From Streptomyces sp. SA15 (GTDB taxonomy: Bacteria > Actinomycetota > Actinomycetes > Streptomycetales > Streptomycetaceae), in the NCBI RefSeq assembly GCF_002291145.1, contig NZ_NTGE01000164.1, positions 1 to 64,000 on the forward strand: DNA of 64,000 nucleotides, written 5' to 3'. Below are positions 40,688 through 49,836 of the stretch, piece after piece (within the stretch, counting starts at the first letter, position 1; each line of letters begins with the position of its first letter). The position numbers and the translations under genes are program-made. The notes beneath the pieces are model-generated. The model was not told the DNA's origin, made no database searches, and saw nothing but the letters and a program-made list of their open reading frames with translations.

Positions 40688-42739
40688 TTACTCGGTGATG
40701 ACCGCCGGATCGCTCACCCCCGGCCGCCCGTTCTCGACGTGTCCTGCGAAGCGCCGCAGGAACGCCGGGTCGGCGTCGGAGGTGACGGTCAGGTCGTACC
40801 AGCGCCTGCTCGCCGTGAGGTCGACGGTGTGCTTCACGGTGGCGCCGGCGCGCACGGTGAAGGTCCTGGCCCGGTCGCCGTATCCGTCGGCGACCTTCAA
40901 CCGCACCGTGCGGGAGCCCTTGTTGGTGAGGGTCAGCGTGACGTCGTCGCCCGTGTGGCGGGCGGTGACCTCGGGTCCGGCGGTCTTGTTCGGGCCCTTG
41001 AAGACGCGCAGGAAGCCGTTCGGGCCGTGCACGGTCAGGTCGTACGAGCCGTTCGAGTACGCCGAGTTCCAGGTGTCGGCGATGGTCTTGCCGGCCTCGG
41101 TCGTGTACGTCCAGGGGCCGTCGGTGCGGTTGCCGGAGGTCACCAGGAACGCGGCACCGGCCTTGGCGCCGGAGGCGAAGGTGAGGGTCAGCTTCCCGGC
41201 CGCCGCGTCCACCGAACCGTCCACGTGCGGCGCGTACTTGAGCGGGCGGGCGAGCCGCAGGCCGCGCTCCTGCCGGGGCAGGGCACCCTGGGCGGGCGGG
41301 GTCGGCTTGTAGTCGGGGTGGCGCTCGCGGTCCGGGGGCTCGTAGCCGTCGGTGTCGGGCAGCGCGACCGGCCGGGTGTCCTTGCGGGAGAAGTCGAAGG
41401 CCGAGGTCAGGTCGCCGCAGATGGCGCGCCGCCAGGGCGAGATGTTCGGCTCGCGCACACCGAAGCGGCGCTCCATGAAGCGGACGATCGAGGTGTGGTC
41501 CATCGTCTCGGAGCAGACGAAACCGCCCTTGCTCCAGGGCGACACGACCAGCATCGGCACGCGCGGGCCGAGCCCGTAGAAACCGGCGACATGGGTCTTG
41601 CTGCCCTCGAAGAGGTCCAGGGAGACATCGGCCGTGGACTTGCCCTGCGCGTCGGACTTCGGCGGGAGCGGCGGCACCAGGTGGTCGAAGAAGCCGTCGT
41701 TCTCGTCGTACGTGACGAACAGGGCCGTCTTCGCCCACACCGCCGGGTTCGAGGTGAGCGCGTCCAGGACCTGGGCGATGTACCAGGCGCCGTAGTTGGA
41801 GGGCCAGTTGGAGTGCTCGGAGAAGGCCTCCGGGGCGGCGATCCAGGAGATCTGCGGCAGCTTGCCGGCCTTGACGTCCGCCTTCAGCCGGTCGAAGTAG
41901 CCGTCGCCGTTCTTGACGTCGGTGCCGGTGCGGGCCTTGTCGTAGAGCGGGTCACCGGGCTCCGCGTTCCGGTACTTGTTGAAGTAGAGCAGCGAGTTGT
42001 CGCCGTAGTTGCCGCGGTAGGCGTCCTGGATCCAGCCCCAGGAACCCTTCGCGTCCAGGCCGTCGCCGATGTCCTGGTAGATCTTCCAGGAGACGCCGGC
42101 CTTCTCCAGGCGCTCGGGGTAGGTCGTCCAGTCGTAGCCGAGCTCGTCGTTGCCGAGGACGGGGCCGCCGCCGGTGCCGTCGTTGCCCGTGTAACCGCTC
42201 CACATGTAGTAGCGGTTGGGGTCGGTGGAGCCGATGAAGGAGCAGTGGTACGCGTCGCAGATCGTGAACTTGTCGGCGAGCGCGTAGTGGAAGGGGATGT
42301 CCTCACGGGTGAGGTACGCCATGGTCGTGGTGCCCTTCGCGGGCACCCACTTGTCGTACTTGCCCTCGTTGTAGGCCTGCTGGCCGTCGGGCCAGCTGTG
42401 CGGCAGGCCCTCCAGGAACTGCATGCCGAGGTCGTCGGCGGTCGGGTGGAAGGGCAGCAGTTCCTTGGTGCCGTCCGACTGGTGCCAGACCGACTTGCCG
42501 CTGGCGAGCGTGACCGGATGCGGGTCGCCGAAGCCGCGCACGCCCCTCAGCTTGCCGAAGTAGTGGTCGAAGGAACGGTTCTCCTGCATCAGGACGACGA
42601 TGTGCTCGACGTCCTCGATGGACCCCGTGCGGTGGTTGGCCGGGAGGGCGGCGGCGCGCTCGATGCTGGCGGACAGAGCCGAGAACGCCGTGGTGGCGCC
42701 CGCGATCTGGAGGAATCTGCGCCGGTTGACTTCGGGCAT
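40688..42739 (-). CDS. Tat-exported phosphocholine-preferring phospholipase C
   Basis: 683 residues from ATG 42739 (MPEVNRRRFLQIAGATTAFS, twin-arginine signal). Catalytic acid-phosphatase-superfamily segments: EHIVVLMQENRSFDHYFGKLRGVRGFGDP near the N-terminus, FTICDAYHCSFIGSTDPNRYYMWSG, VTYDENDGFFDHLVPP and a VLVVSPWSKGGFVCSETMDHTS-type block. The last ~200 residues contain two DUF756-type beta domains found in haemolytic/non-haemolytic PLCs. It hydrolyses phosphatidylcholine or sphingomyelin-type lipids outside the cell; in Streptomyces such enzymes scavenge phosphate. Divergent from an MFS carrier. Confidence 0.93.
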   Translation of the reverse strand: MPEVNRRRFLQIAGATTAFSALSASIERAAALPANHRTGSIEDVEHIVVLMQENRSFDHYFGKLRGVRGFGDPHPVTLASGKSVWHQSDGTKELLPFHPTADDLGMQFLEGLPHSWPDGQQAYNEGKYDKWVPAKGTTTMAYLTREDIPFHYALADKFTICDAYHCSFIGSTDPNRYYMWSGYTGNDGTGGGPVLGNDELGYDWTTYPERLEKAGVSWKIYQDIGDGLDAKGSWGWIQDAYRGNYGDNSLLYFNKYRNAEPGDPLYDKARTGTDVKNGDGYFDRLKADVKAGKLPQISWIAAPEAFSEHSNWPSNYGAWYIAQVLDALTSNPAVWAKTALFVTYDENDGFFDHLVPPLPPKSDAQGKSTADVSLDLFEGSKTHVAGFYGLGPRVPMLVVSPWSKGGFVCSETMDHTSIVRFMERRFGVREPNISPWRRAICGDLTSAFDFSRKDTRPVALPDTDGYEPPDRERHPDYKPTPPAQGALPRQERGLRLARPLKYAPHVDGSVDAAAGKLTLTFASGAKAGAAFLVTSGNRTDGPWTYTTEAGKTIADTWNSAYSNGSYDLTVHGPNGFLRVFKGPNKTAGPEVTARHTGDDVTLTLTNKGSRTVRLKVADGYGDRARTFTVRAGATVKHTVDLTASRRWYDLTVTSDADPAFLRRFAGHVENGRPGVSDPAVITE

Positions 42740-42909
42740 GAGTGAGGGACCTCTTCCCTTGAGGGCGGTGACCGGCCGGATCGTGACGGAATGCGCGCGG
42801 AAGGAGTGTTCCAGGAGCACCAAACGTCAGGGAAGGGTCCGGTGGCGCTCGTGTGAAAGTCGTCGGTACGTGAGGTGTGGCTGGGCCCGGGACGGGGATG
42901 GTCGCGATC

Positions 42910-44196
42910 ATGACAGAGACGCACACGTCATCGTCCACCCCGACGAAACGGCCCGTACGACAGCTCCTCGCCGCCTCCGTGGGCAACGCCGTGGAGTGGT
43001 ACGACTGGTACGCCTACACGTTCCTGGCCACCTACATCGCCGCCGAGGTCTTCCCCAAGAGCGCGGACAACTCGCTGGTGCCGCTGCTGTCGACGTTCGC
43101 GGTGTTCGCGGTGGGCTTCTTCATGCGGCCGGTCGGCGGGCTGCTGATGGGCGCGATCGCGGACCGGCACGGCCGGCGGTCCGCGCTGACGGTCACCATC
43201 CTGCTGATGGGCGGCAGTAGTCTGCTGGTCGGGCTGACACCGACCTACGCGTCGGTCGGCGTCCTCGCGCCGGTCATCCTCGTCGCGGCCCGGCTGCTGC
43301 AAGGTCTGTCGGTGGGCGGCGAGTTCGCTGCCTCCACGACCTTCCTGGTGGAGTCGGCGGGGCCGGGCCGCCGGGGGCTGTTCTCCAGCTTCCAGTACGT
43401 GTCGACGACCGCCGGGCAGTTGGTCGCGTCCGGCATCGCCACGCTGCTCGTGGACACGCTCAGCGACGGGCAGATGAACGGCTGGGGCTGGCGGATCCCC
43501 TTCGTCCTCGGGGCCGTACTCAGCCTGGTCGGGTTCTGGATCCGGCAGGGAGCGCAGGAGACACGGAGCGAGGAGCAGCAACAGGCGCCGCGCCCGGGCC
43601 TGTTGGAGGCCCTGCGCCGACACCCGCGCGAGTCCCTGTTGATCTGCGGCATCACTGCGGGCGGCACGATCGCGTACTACACCTGGACGTCGTACCTGCC
43701 GACGTATGCCGAACTCAACACGAACATCGACAAGTCGGACGCCCTGCTCGCGAGCACGCTGTCGCTGGCCTTCTTCGGCCTGCTCCAGCCGCTCGGCGGA
43801 CTCCTCTCCGACCGCTTCGGCCGCCGTCCCCTGCTCCTCTTCTTCGGCCTGGGCTTCGCCCTGCTGACCGTGCCGCTGCTGCACGCCCTGAACGACTCGT
43901 TCCCGGTGCTGCTGCTGGTGAGTTGCGCGGGCATGATCCTGCTGACCGGCTTCACCTCGATCAGCGCTGCCGTGAACGCCGAGATCTTTCCGCCCCGGGT
44001 GCGCGCGGCGGGCATCGGCTTCCCCTACTCCCTGACGGTGGCGCTGTTCGGCGGGACGGCCCCGTACGTCGGCACGCTCTTCAAGGAGCTGGACCACTCG
44101 GGGCTCTTCCCCTGGTACGTGGCCGTGCTCTGCCTGCTGTCCTCGCTGGTGTATCTGCGGCTGCCGGAGACCGCTCACACGGAGCTACGGCGATGA
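42910..44196 (+). CDS. MFS metabolite:H+ symporter (MHS family)
   Basis: 428 residues from ATG 42910 (MTETHTSS; 42898 is an in-frame alternative). Twelve predicted helices. MHS/ProP-type signatures: AASVGNAVEWYDWYAYTFLATYIAAEVFP, FFMRPVGGLLMGAIADRHGRRSAL (MFS motif A), LLQGLSVGGEFAASTTFLVE, and LSDRFGRRPLL in the second half. Family members import dicarboxylates, aromatic acids or compatible solutes, so it could feed the aromatic pathways in the window, but its position next to PLC and a sugar-type operon gives no clear answer. The 3' end overlaps the TIM-barrel gene by 12 nt. Confidence 0.9.
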   Translation: MTETHTSSSTPTKRPVRQLLAASVGNAVEWYDWYAYTFLATYIAAEVFPKSADNSLVPLLSTFAVFAVGFFMRPVGGLLMGAIADRHGRRSALTVTILLMGGSSLLVGLTPTYASVGVLAPVILVAARLLQGLSVGGEFAASTTFLVESAGPGRRGLFSSFQYVSTTAGQLVASGIATLLVDTLSDGQMNGWGWRIPFVLGAVLSLVGFWIRQGAQETRSEEQQQAPRPGLLEALRRHPRESLLICGITAGGTIAYYTWTSYLPTYAELNTNIDKSDALLASTLSLAFFGLLQPLGGLLSDRFGRRPLLLFFGLGFALLTVPLLHALNDSFPVLLLVSCAGMILLTGFTSISAAVNAEIFPPRVRAAGIGFPYSLTVALFGGTAPYVGTLFKELDHSGLFPWYVAVLCLLSSLVYLRLPETAHTELRR

Positions 44197-45123
44197 GGGC
44201 ACGGTCCACTCCTTCGCCACGGCCGTCCCCGCCCGGAGCGCGGCCACGGGGTCGGCCGCCTCGTCCAGTTCGATGAGCACGGTGCCGGCGCCGGGCGTGC
44301 GGGACATCGCGTCGGCCCAGCCTCGCCAGTCCACGATGCCCGTGCCGAGTTCGGTCATGTAGGGCTGCTGCTGGGCGAAGACCGTTTCGTCGATGGTGAG
44401 TTCCACGTCGATGGGCCTGACCGCGTCCTTCCAGTGCGCGAGGGCGATGCGCGGGGTGTGGCGGCGCGCGACGGCGACGGGGTCGCCTCCGCCGAGGGCG
44501 ATATGGCAGGAGTCGGGGCACAGCCACACGTAGCGCGGGTCGGTGAGGGTCATGAACAGGTCGATGTCCCGCTCGTACCAGAGGGTGCTGTTGGACTCGG
44601 TGTGGAAGGCGAGCCTCACCCCGTGTCGGGCGACGGCCTCGCCGACCACGTGGGCGATGTCGGCCATGCGGGTCATGTACGCGGCGTCGACGAAGAAGGG
44701 CGGCCGGGTCCCGTACGTCGTCCGCATGGGCAGGCCGGCGACGAGGAGTTCCGCCCCGACGTCGGCGAGGAAGGCCGCGCGGCGTTCGGCGTCGGCGACG
44801 ATCGCGGGCAGGTTCTCGCCGTGCCGCCAGTCGGGGGCGTCGCTGCCGGCGATGAAGGCGCTCACGACGCACAGGCCCCGGGCCGCGAGCTCGCGGCGGA
44901 ACGCGGGTGCGCTGCCGAAGGCGCGCAGGGCGGAGTCGATGTCGCCGGGGGCGAAGGTCAGCTCGACGCCGGTGACACCGGCATCGACGAGGGCGTCCAT
45001 GACCCGCGCCCAGAAGCGCTCCGGGTGCGCCAGGGCCCAGTCGCGCACGGCGTCCGCGGATTCGAGTCCCCAGAACTCCGGGTGGTAGAAGGTGATGATG
45101 TCGGTCGCGAATCGGGGCGTCAT
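44185..45123 (-). CDS. Xylose-isomerase-like TIM-barrel (sugar phosphate isomerase/epimerase family) protein
   Basis: 312 residues from ATG 45123, overlapping the upstream GMC/deaminase gene by 4 nt. AP_endonuc_2/xylose-isomerase-like TIM barrel with metal-site residues in VELTFAPGD, LAFHTESNSTLWYERD (His/Glu), VWLCPDSCHIALGGGDP (Asp-x-x-His) and IALAHWKDAV (His-x-Lys-Asp), plus a terminal IELDE. Relatives isomerise sugars, and some form the catalytic subunit of C-glycoside deglycosidases that act after GMC oxidation at C3. Last gene of the operon. Confidence 0.88.
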   Translation of the reverse strand: MTPRFATDIITFYHPEFWGLESADAVRDWALAHPERFWARVMDALVDAGVTGVELTFAPGDIDSALRAFGSAPAFRRELAARGLCVVSAFIAGSDAPDWRHGENLPAIVADAERRAAFLADVGAELLVAGLPMRTTYGTRPPFFVDAAYMTRMADIAHVVGEAVARHGVRLAFHTESNSTLWYERDIDLFMTLTDPRYVWLCPDSCHIALGGGDPVAVARRHTPRIALAHWKDAVRPIDVELTIDETVFAQQQPYMTELGTGIVDWRGWADAMSRTPGAGTVLIELDEAADPVAALRAGTAVAKEWTVPSSP

Positions 45124-47270
45124 TCGGCACCTCCGCGGGCGTTGTAGACGACGATGCCGGCGGCCGCGTCGACAGCCTTGCGGTAGTCGCGGAACACCGC
45201 GAGGGCCTCGTCCCGGAGCACGTCTGACACGACCTCGATGCCCCGTGCCTCGAACTGCTCGGCCCAGTCCGCGCCGAGCGGGCCCTCGTCGAAGGTGGTG
45301 ATCTCCTCCAGTTCCGGACCCTCGCCGGCGACCACGAGTCGGCGCACGCCGGACCACATGGTGGCGCCGTAACACTGGATGCACGGACGCCAGTTGACGA
45401 CGAGTTCGTGCGCGGGCAGCCCGTCGCCGCCGAGGTCCCAGCCGCCGGTCGCCGTCTGGGCGAGGCCGAGCGCGACGACCTCGGCGTGGGCGCTGGAGAC
45501 GCCGGAGGCGAGCACGACGTTCACGCCGACCGAGACGATCCTGCCGGTGTCCCGCTCGGCGACGAGGGCGGCGAACGGACCGCCGTTGCCCTCGCGCCAG
45601 TTGCGGTCGGCGAGACGGTGCACGAGGCGCATACGGTCGTCGCGGCCGGGGAGGACGGCCGGCACGTCGGCCAGTTCGTCGTCGATCCAGGCCGGCAGTG
45701 CCACGTGGTACTGCTTGGCGATGTCGATCACGGTGGGGCTTCCTGTCAGTGGGCGGCGAGCGTGGTTGCGTACGGCCACGGCACGGGCGGCCCGGATGGC
45801 GGTCACCGCGCCGGTCAGGGTGACGTTGGCTGCCATCGCGGTGGGGATCACGCCGTTTCCGGCGAGGTACAGGTTGTCGTAGCCCCACACCCTGCCGTCC
45901 GGGTCGCACACGCTGGTGCCGTCGTCGGCGGCGCCGGAGCGGACGGTGCCGGTCTGGTGCAGCGAGGAGCCGGGCGGGAGCAGCACGCTCTCGGTCGCGG
46001 GATTGAAAGGGCCGAACTCCTCGGCCATCGACCGGACTTCGGTGAGGGCCCGGTCGATCAGCGCCCGGTCGGTGTCGGAGTAGTCGAACTCGACGGTGAT
46101 CCGGGGCATCCCGGCGAGGTCGGTCTCGGTGTCGGAGAACACGAGCCGGTTCTCGGGGCGGGACTCGACGGGGGCGTACAGCGACAGGCCCACGGAGTGG
46201 GCGAGGGGGCGGCCGCCTGCGTCGACGTACGTGCGGTTCATGATCTGGCCGTGGAACGGCTGGGCCGCCCCGTTCTGCGGCAGCCAGAGCGAGTCCGTGC
46301 TGAACTCGCCGGGGCGTGGCAGGGGCAGAACGTCGAGGTCGATGCCGAACCGGTCGAGGTCGAGCAGGACCCGGGCGGTGATGAACGCGTGCTCGTTGAG
46401 GTGGCGGCCCAGCGCGGGGGGTCGTATGCCCGAGGCGAACAGCAGTTGCGGGGTGCGCAGCGCGTCGGCGCACACCACCACGGTGTCGGCGAGGAGTTCG
46501 GACTCGGCGCCGTCGGCGACGCGGCGCAGCCGGGCGCCGGTGACGCGGTCGCCGCAGACGATGAGCGAGGTCGCGAGCGTGCCCGTCACCAGGGTGAACG
46601 CCGGGTCGCCGCCGGTCGCGAGGGCGGGGAAGATGGTCCCGGGAGCCGTACGGGGCATGGGGCCCGAGGCCGTCGGGGTGACGGCCATGGGCATCGGCTG
46701 CGGCCGCCGGTCGTGCGGTCCCGCGCCGTCAAAGCGTCGGCGCAGTACGTCGAGGACCAGGCTCCCGACCTCGGTCGGGCCGATCGCGGCGGGCGTGACG
46801 GCGAGCAGGCGGCGCGCGGTGTCGAGGTCCGCCGCCCAGCCGGCCGGGTCGCCGAAGTCGAACACCTCGTCGCCGGCGGGCCAGGGTGTAGCGGCGGTCC
46901 AGTGGACGCCCATGCCGCCCGCGTTCCACGCGAGCGCCGTCGCGGGCATCGCCTCGGCGTCCTCACCGAAGGCCAGGGCGTGGAACATGCCGGGCGTCAG
47001 ACCGGTGAGGCTGCCGGCGACCTCGCGCACCACCTCGGCGCCGGTGTACATGCCCTGGATGCCGGTGGCGACCTGTTCGTTGTAGCGCGCCCACAGGTCC
47101 GGGTCGCCGAGGTCGTGCAGGTGCAGACCGGGAACCTCGCCGATCGCGCTGCCGCCGTCCACCATGGTGATGCGCAGCGCCGGATCGCCGGCGCGCAGCT
47201 GTCGGGCCACGACGGAACCCATGATGCCGCTGCCCACGATGAGGACGTCGGTGCGGAGGGTGTCGGTCAA
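45120..47270 (-). CDS. GMC-type glycoside/pyranose oxidase joined in frame to a nucleoside-deaminase-like domain
   Basis: 716 residues from TTG 47270 (GGAG 8 nt upstream); ATG 47321 overlaps the ROK stop (ATGA) and is an alternative. Residues 1-505 are a GMC flavoprotein: FAD-binding VLIVGSGIMGSVVARQL, pyranose-2-oxidase/glycoside-3-oxidase-like NAGGMGVHWTAATPWP, SLHQTGTVRSG, and YLAGNGVIPTAMAANVTLTGAV. From about residue 514 a second domain follows with cytidine/guanine-deaminase zinc motifs HAEVVALG and PCIQCYGA. No stop separates them, but an SD-like AGGAAG sits 7 nt before an in-frame GTG at 45731, so the 203-residue deaminase might also be made alone. Possible role: oxidation of a glycoside and deamination of its base. 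Confidence 0.85.
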   Translation of the reverse strand: MTDTLRTDVLIVGSGIMGSVVARQLRAGDPALRITMVDGGSAIGEVPGLHLHDLGDPDLWARYNEQVATGIQGMYTGAEVVREVAGSLTGLTPGMFHALAFGEDAEAMPATALAWNAGGMGVHWTAATPWPAGDEVFDFGDPAGWAADLDTARRLLAVTPAAIGPTEVGSLVLDVLRRRFDGAGPHDRRPQPMPMAVTPTASGPMPRTAPGTIFPALATGGDPAFTLVTGTLATSLIVCGDRVTGARLRRVADGAESELLADTVVVCADALRTPQLLFASGIRPPALGRHLNEHAFITARVLLDLDRFGIDLDVLPLPRPGEFSTDSLWLPQNGAAQPFHGQIMNRTYVDAGGRPLAHSVGLSLYAPVESRPENRLVFSDTETDLAGMPRITVEFDYSDTDRALIDRALTEVRSMAEEFGPFNPATESVLLPPGSSLHQTGTVRSGAADDGTSVCDPDGRVWGYDNLYLAGNGVIPTAMAANVTLTGAVTAIRAARAVAVRNHARRPLTGSPTVIDIAKQYHVALPAWIDDELADVPAVLPGRDDRMRLVHRLADRNWREGNGGPFAALVAERDTGRIVSVGVNVVLASGVSSAHAEVVALGLAQTATGGWDLGGDGLPAHELVVNWRPCIQCYGATMWSGVRRLVVAGEGPELEEITTFDEGPLGADWAEQFEARGIEVVSDVLRDEALAVFRDYRKAVDAAAGIVVYNARGGAE

Positions 47271-47317
47271 GGGTGAGACTCCATGTGTGTGCCCCGGGGG
47301 GCGTAGTGAGGGTGCGG

Positions 47318-48463
47318 TCATGCGCGCGGGACGAGCGGGCCGAACAGTTCCGTGTCCATGCGGTCGAGGGCCAGTTTCACGGCGCCGACGAGGGCCGCGT
47401 CGCGGCCCAGGACGGTGGCGCGCAGCTCTATCGCGGGGGCGCGGGCGTCGAGCATCGCCTCCCGCACGCGGGGCAGCAGCACGTCGGCCGCGTCCTCCAG
47501 GCCGCCGCCGAGCACGATGAGCGAGGGGGCGACCGTCCACGACAGGATGGTGAGGATCGAGGCGATGTTCTCCACGAACTCGCCGACCTCGGCGAGCGCG
47601 GAGGGCTCACCCGCCCGAGCGGCCTCGCAGCGGGCGAGGGCGACGGCCCGCTCTGCCGGTTCCGGTGAGCTCAACCAGGCCACCGGGTGGTTCTCGACCG
47701 AGGCCGTCGGTATCGACCGTGCCTCGACGATCTCGCCCGCCGCGCCGTCGAGACCGCGGTGCACGGCGCCCCGTATGAGGATCCCGAGACCGGTCCGGTT
47801 GCCGAGGATCGCCCATACGACGTTGTCGTGGTCGCCGGCCACGCCCCGCCAACGTTCCGCGAGCGCACCGAGGTTGGTGTCGTTGTCCGCGAACCAGGGC
47901 ATCGGGATACGCCGGTTGAGTTCCTCGGGCAGGTGCACGCCTTCCCAGTGCGTGGTGTGCACCAGGCGCCGTACGACTCCCTCGTCGTCGATCGCGCCGC
48001 CGCCCGCGACCGCCCCGGCGCGCAGCCGGTCCACGGACCCGCCCGCGTCCTCAAGCGCCTGAAGGACCAGTGCCGCCGCGTCGTCGAGCGTGACCTGCGG
48101 GTCCTGATAGGCGCGCAGCGGCCCCTGTGCCCGGCCGAGGATGCGTCCGCGTACGTCGGCCACCACCGCGGACGCGCCCGAGGTGGTGATGCACGCGGCC
48201 GCCAACAGGGCGTGTTCGGCGCGCAGTTCATAGCGCCGTGCGGGCCGCCCGGCCGAGCCGCTGACCGGGACCCGGTCCAGCTCCGCGACCCAGCCGGCCT
48301 CGACGAGCGAGTCCAGGATGAGTTCGATCGTGCGGCGGGACAGACCGGCCTGATCGGCGAGCGCGGTCAGCGTCGTCGGCCCGGCCGACACCGCCAGTGC
48401 GCGCAGGACGACCGAGGTGTTGACGCGTCGGACGGCGCTCTGGTTCATCCCCGGCGTCAGCAT
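47318..48463 (-). CDS. ROK family transcriptional regulator
   Basis: 381 residues from ATG 48463 (MLTPGMNQSAVRRVN; ATG 48448 possible). N-terminal winged HTH (TTLTALADQAGLSRRTIELILDSLVEAGWV) followed by a ROK sugar-kinase-like domain: VVADVRGRILG, a degenerate GGGAIDDEG phosphate loop, NDTNLGALAERW and LSWTVAPSLIVLGGGLEDAADVLLP. The ROK zinc motif C-x-C-G-x-x-G-C-x-E is not visible, so kinase activity is unlikely. Overlaps the carboxylesterase stop by 7 nt and the next gene by 4 nt at its alternative start. Probable local controller of the ABC/GMC operon, responding to its sugar-like substrate. Confidence 0.9.
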   Translation of the reverse strand: MLTPGMNQSAVRRVNTSVVLRALAVSAGPTTLTALADQAGLSRRTIELILDSLVEAGWVAELDRVPVSGSAGRPARRYELRAEHALLAAACITTSGASAVVADVRGRILGRAQGPLRAYQDPQVTLDDAAALVLQALEDAGGSVDRLRAGAVAGGGAIDDEGVVRRLVHTTHWEGVHLPEELNRRIPMPWFADNDTNLGALAERWRGVAGDHDNVVWAILGNRTGLGILIRGAVHRGLDGAAGEIVEARSIPTASVENHPVAWLSSPEPAERAVALARCEAARAGEPSALAEVGEFVENIASILTILSWTVAPSLIVLGGGLEDAADVLLPRVREAMLDARAPAIELRATVLGRDAALVGAVKLALDRMDTELFGPLVPRA

Positions 48464-49836
48464 GCCCCCGCCGCCTCGGACACCGGTCCTACGACGGGAT
48501 CGAAGACACCCGTGGTGTCGGCCACGAGCGGCGCGCCGGTGCGGCCGTACTCGCGCGCCGGATCGCCGGGCGCCCCGGTCGCCCGCGCCCAGGCCGGTTC
48601 CTCGCCGTGGAGGAACGCGACCAGGTCGGCGTGCATAGAAGTGGCCAGTTCCTGGGGCGGGTTGGGACCGAGGGCTGCGGCGACCCCTCTCGCGTCGAGT
48701 ACGTCGAAGAAGTACGGGAGGTCGACGCAGTGCGCGGCGCCGCCCAGCGCGGGCGAGGGCCACTCGAAGGAGTACAGCCAGGTGCCGGCGCGGGCGCCTC
48801 GACGGGCGGCCGCGGCCCGCGGGCAGGCGGCGCGGAACAGGGTGTCGGTGAGGCGGGTGCCTGCCGCGCGGGCTCCGTGAAGGAGACCTGAGCCGCTGTC
48901 GAACTCGTCCCCCGTCGCGCCGAGCAGCAGAGGGACGTCGTGCCCGTGCACGGCGAGACCCTCCGCGACCGGCACCGGAAGGACGTCGTCGCCGACGAAC
49001 GGACCCAGCACCAGCGCGTCGCCGCCTCTTTCGTCCCGCAGGTCGAGGACCGCCCGCTGCACGTCCTCCACGGCAATGCCGCCGAATCCGGCTCGCGTCG
49101 CCGCAACGCCGAGCCTGTCCCCCAGTTGATCGAGGAATTCGCGTACCGCACATGGTTCGAAGAAACCACCGGACAAGCTGACCGCCCGCTGGAAGCGGCC
49201 ACGGCCGGCCGACGACGAGAGCAGCGCGAGCACCGCCGCTCCCCCGGCCGACTGCCCGGCTACGGTGACCCGGTCCGGCTCCCCGCCGAAGGCGGCGATG
49301 TTCTCCCGCACCCAGTCGAGGGCGAGCAGCAGGTCCCGCAGCCCGAGGTTGGTGGGGACGTCGTCCAGTACGGCGAATCCGTCGACGCCGAGCCGGTAGC
49401 CGACGGTGACGCAGACGACGCCGTCGCGGGCGAAGGCGCGGCCGTCGTACCAGGGGCTGGCCGGGCTGCCTGCCAGGAACCCGCCGCCATGGATCCACAC
49501 CATGACCGGAAAGGGGCCGCGGTCGTCGTCCGCGGCCGGGGCGACGACGCCGAGGTTCAGCACGTCCTCTCCCGGCACCGACGGCTCGGGCACGGTGGTC
49601 GTGGCGAACAGCGGCAGGCGCTGGGAGGTGGGGCCGTGCCGGGACGCGTCGTACGGCTCGGTGAAGCGGCCGCGTCGGACGGGTGCGGCGAACCGCCGTG
49701 CGCCGGTGGGCGGTTGGGCGTAGGGGATGCCGAGGAAGCGGCGTGTCCGGCCGTCGCGCCGGCCGACGATCGTGCCCCCGGGGGTGTGCACGGTGACCGG
49801 CTCGCCTGGGGCGTCGCGGGAGTCCATCACGCTCAC
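48457..49836 (-). CDS. Type-B carboxylesterase (para-nitrobenzyl esterase-like)
   Basis: 459 residues from GTG 49836 (GTGA overlap with the permease stop); ATG 49827 is an alternative. Alpha/beta hydrolase with oxyanion loop VMVWIHGGGFLAGSP, nucleophile Ser in VTVAGQSAGGAAVLALL, and His in GGAAHCVDLPYFFDV. The opening TPGGTIVGRRDGRTRRFLGIPYAQPPTGARRF is diagnostic of type-B carboxylesterases. No signal peptide, so it acts inside the cell on whatever the ABC importer brings in, perhaps removing an acyl group. Slightly shorter than most homologues. Confidence 0.9.
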   Translation of the reverse strand: MSVMDSRDAPGEPVTVHTPGGTIVGRRDGRTRRFLGIPYAQPPTGARRFAAPVRRGRFTEPYDASRHGPTSQRLPLFATTTVPEPSVPGEDVLNLGVVAPAADDDRGPFPVMVWIHGGGFLAGSPASPWYDGRAFARDGVVCVTVGYRLGVDGFAVLDDVPTNLGLRDLLLALDWVRENIAAFGGEPDRVTVAGQSAGGAAVLALLSSSAGRGRFQRAVSLSGGFFEPCAVREFLDQLGDRLGVAATRAGFGGIAVEDVQRAVLDLRDERGGDALVLGPFVGDDVLPVPVAEGLAVHGHDVPLLLGATGDEFDSGSGLLHGARAAGTRLTDTLFRAACPRAAAARRGARAGTWLYSFEWPSPALGGAAHCVDLPYFFDVLDARGVAAALGPNPPQELATSMHADLVAFLHGEEPAWARATGAPGDPAREYGRTGAPLVADTTGVFDPVVGPVSEAAGAC

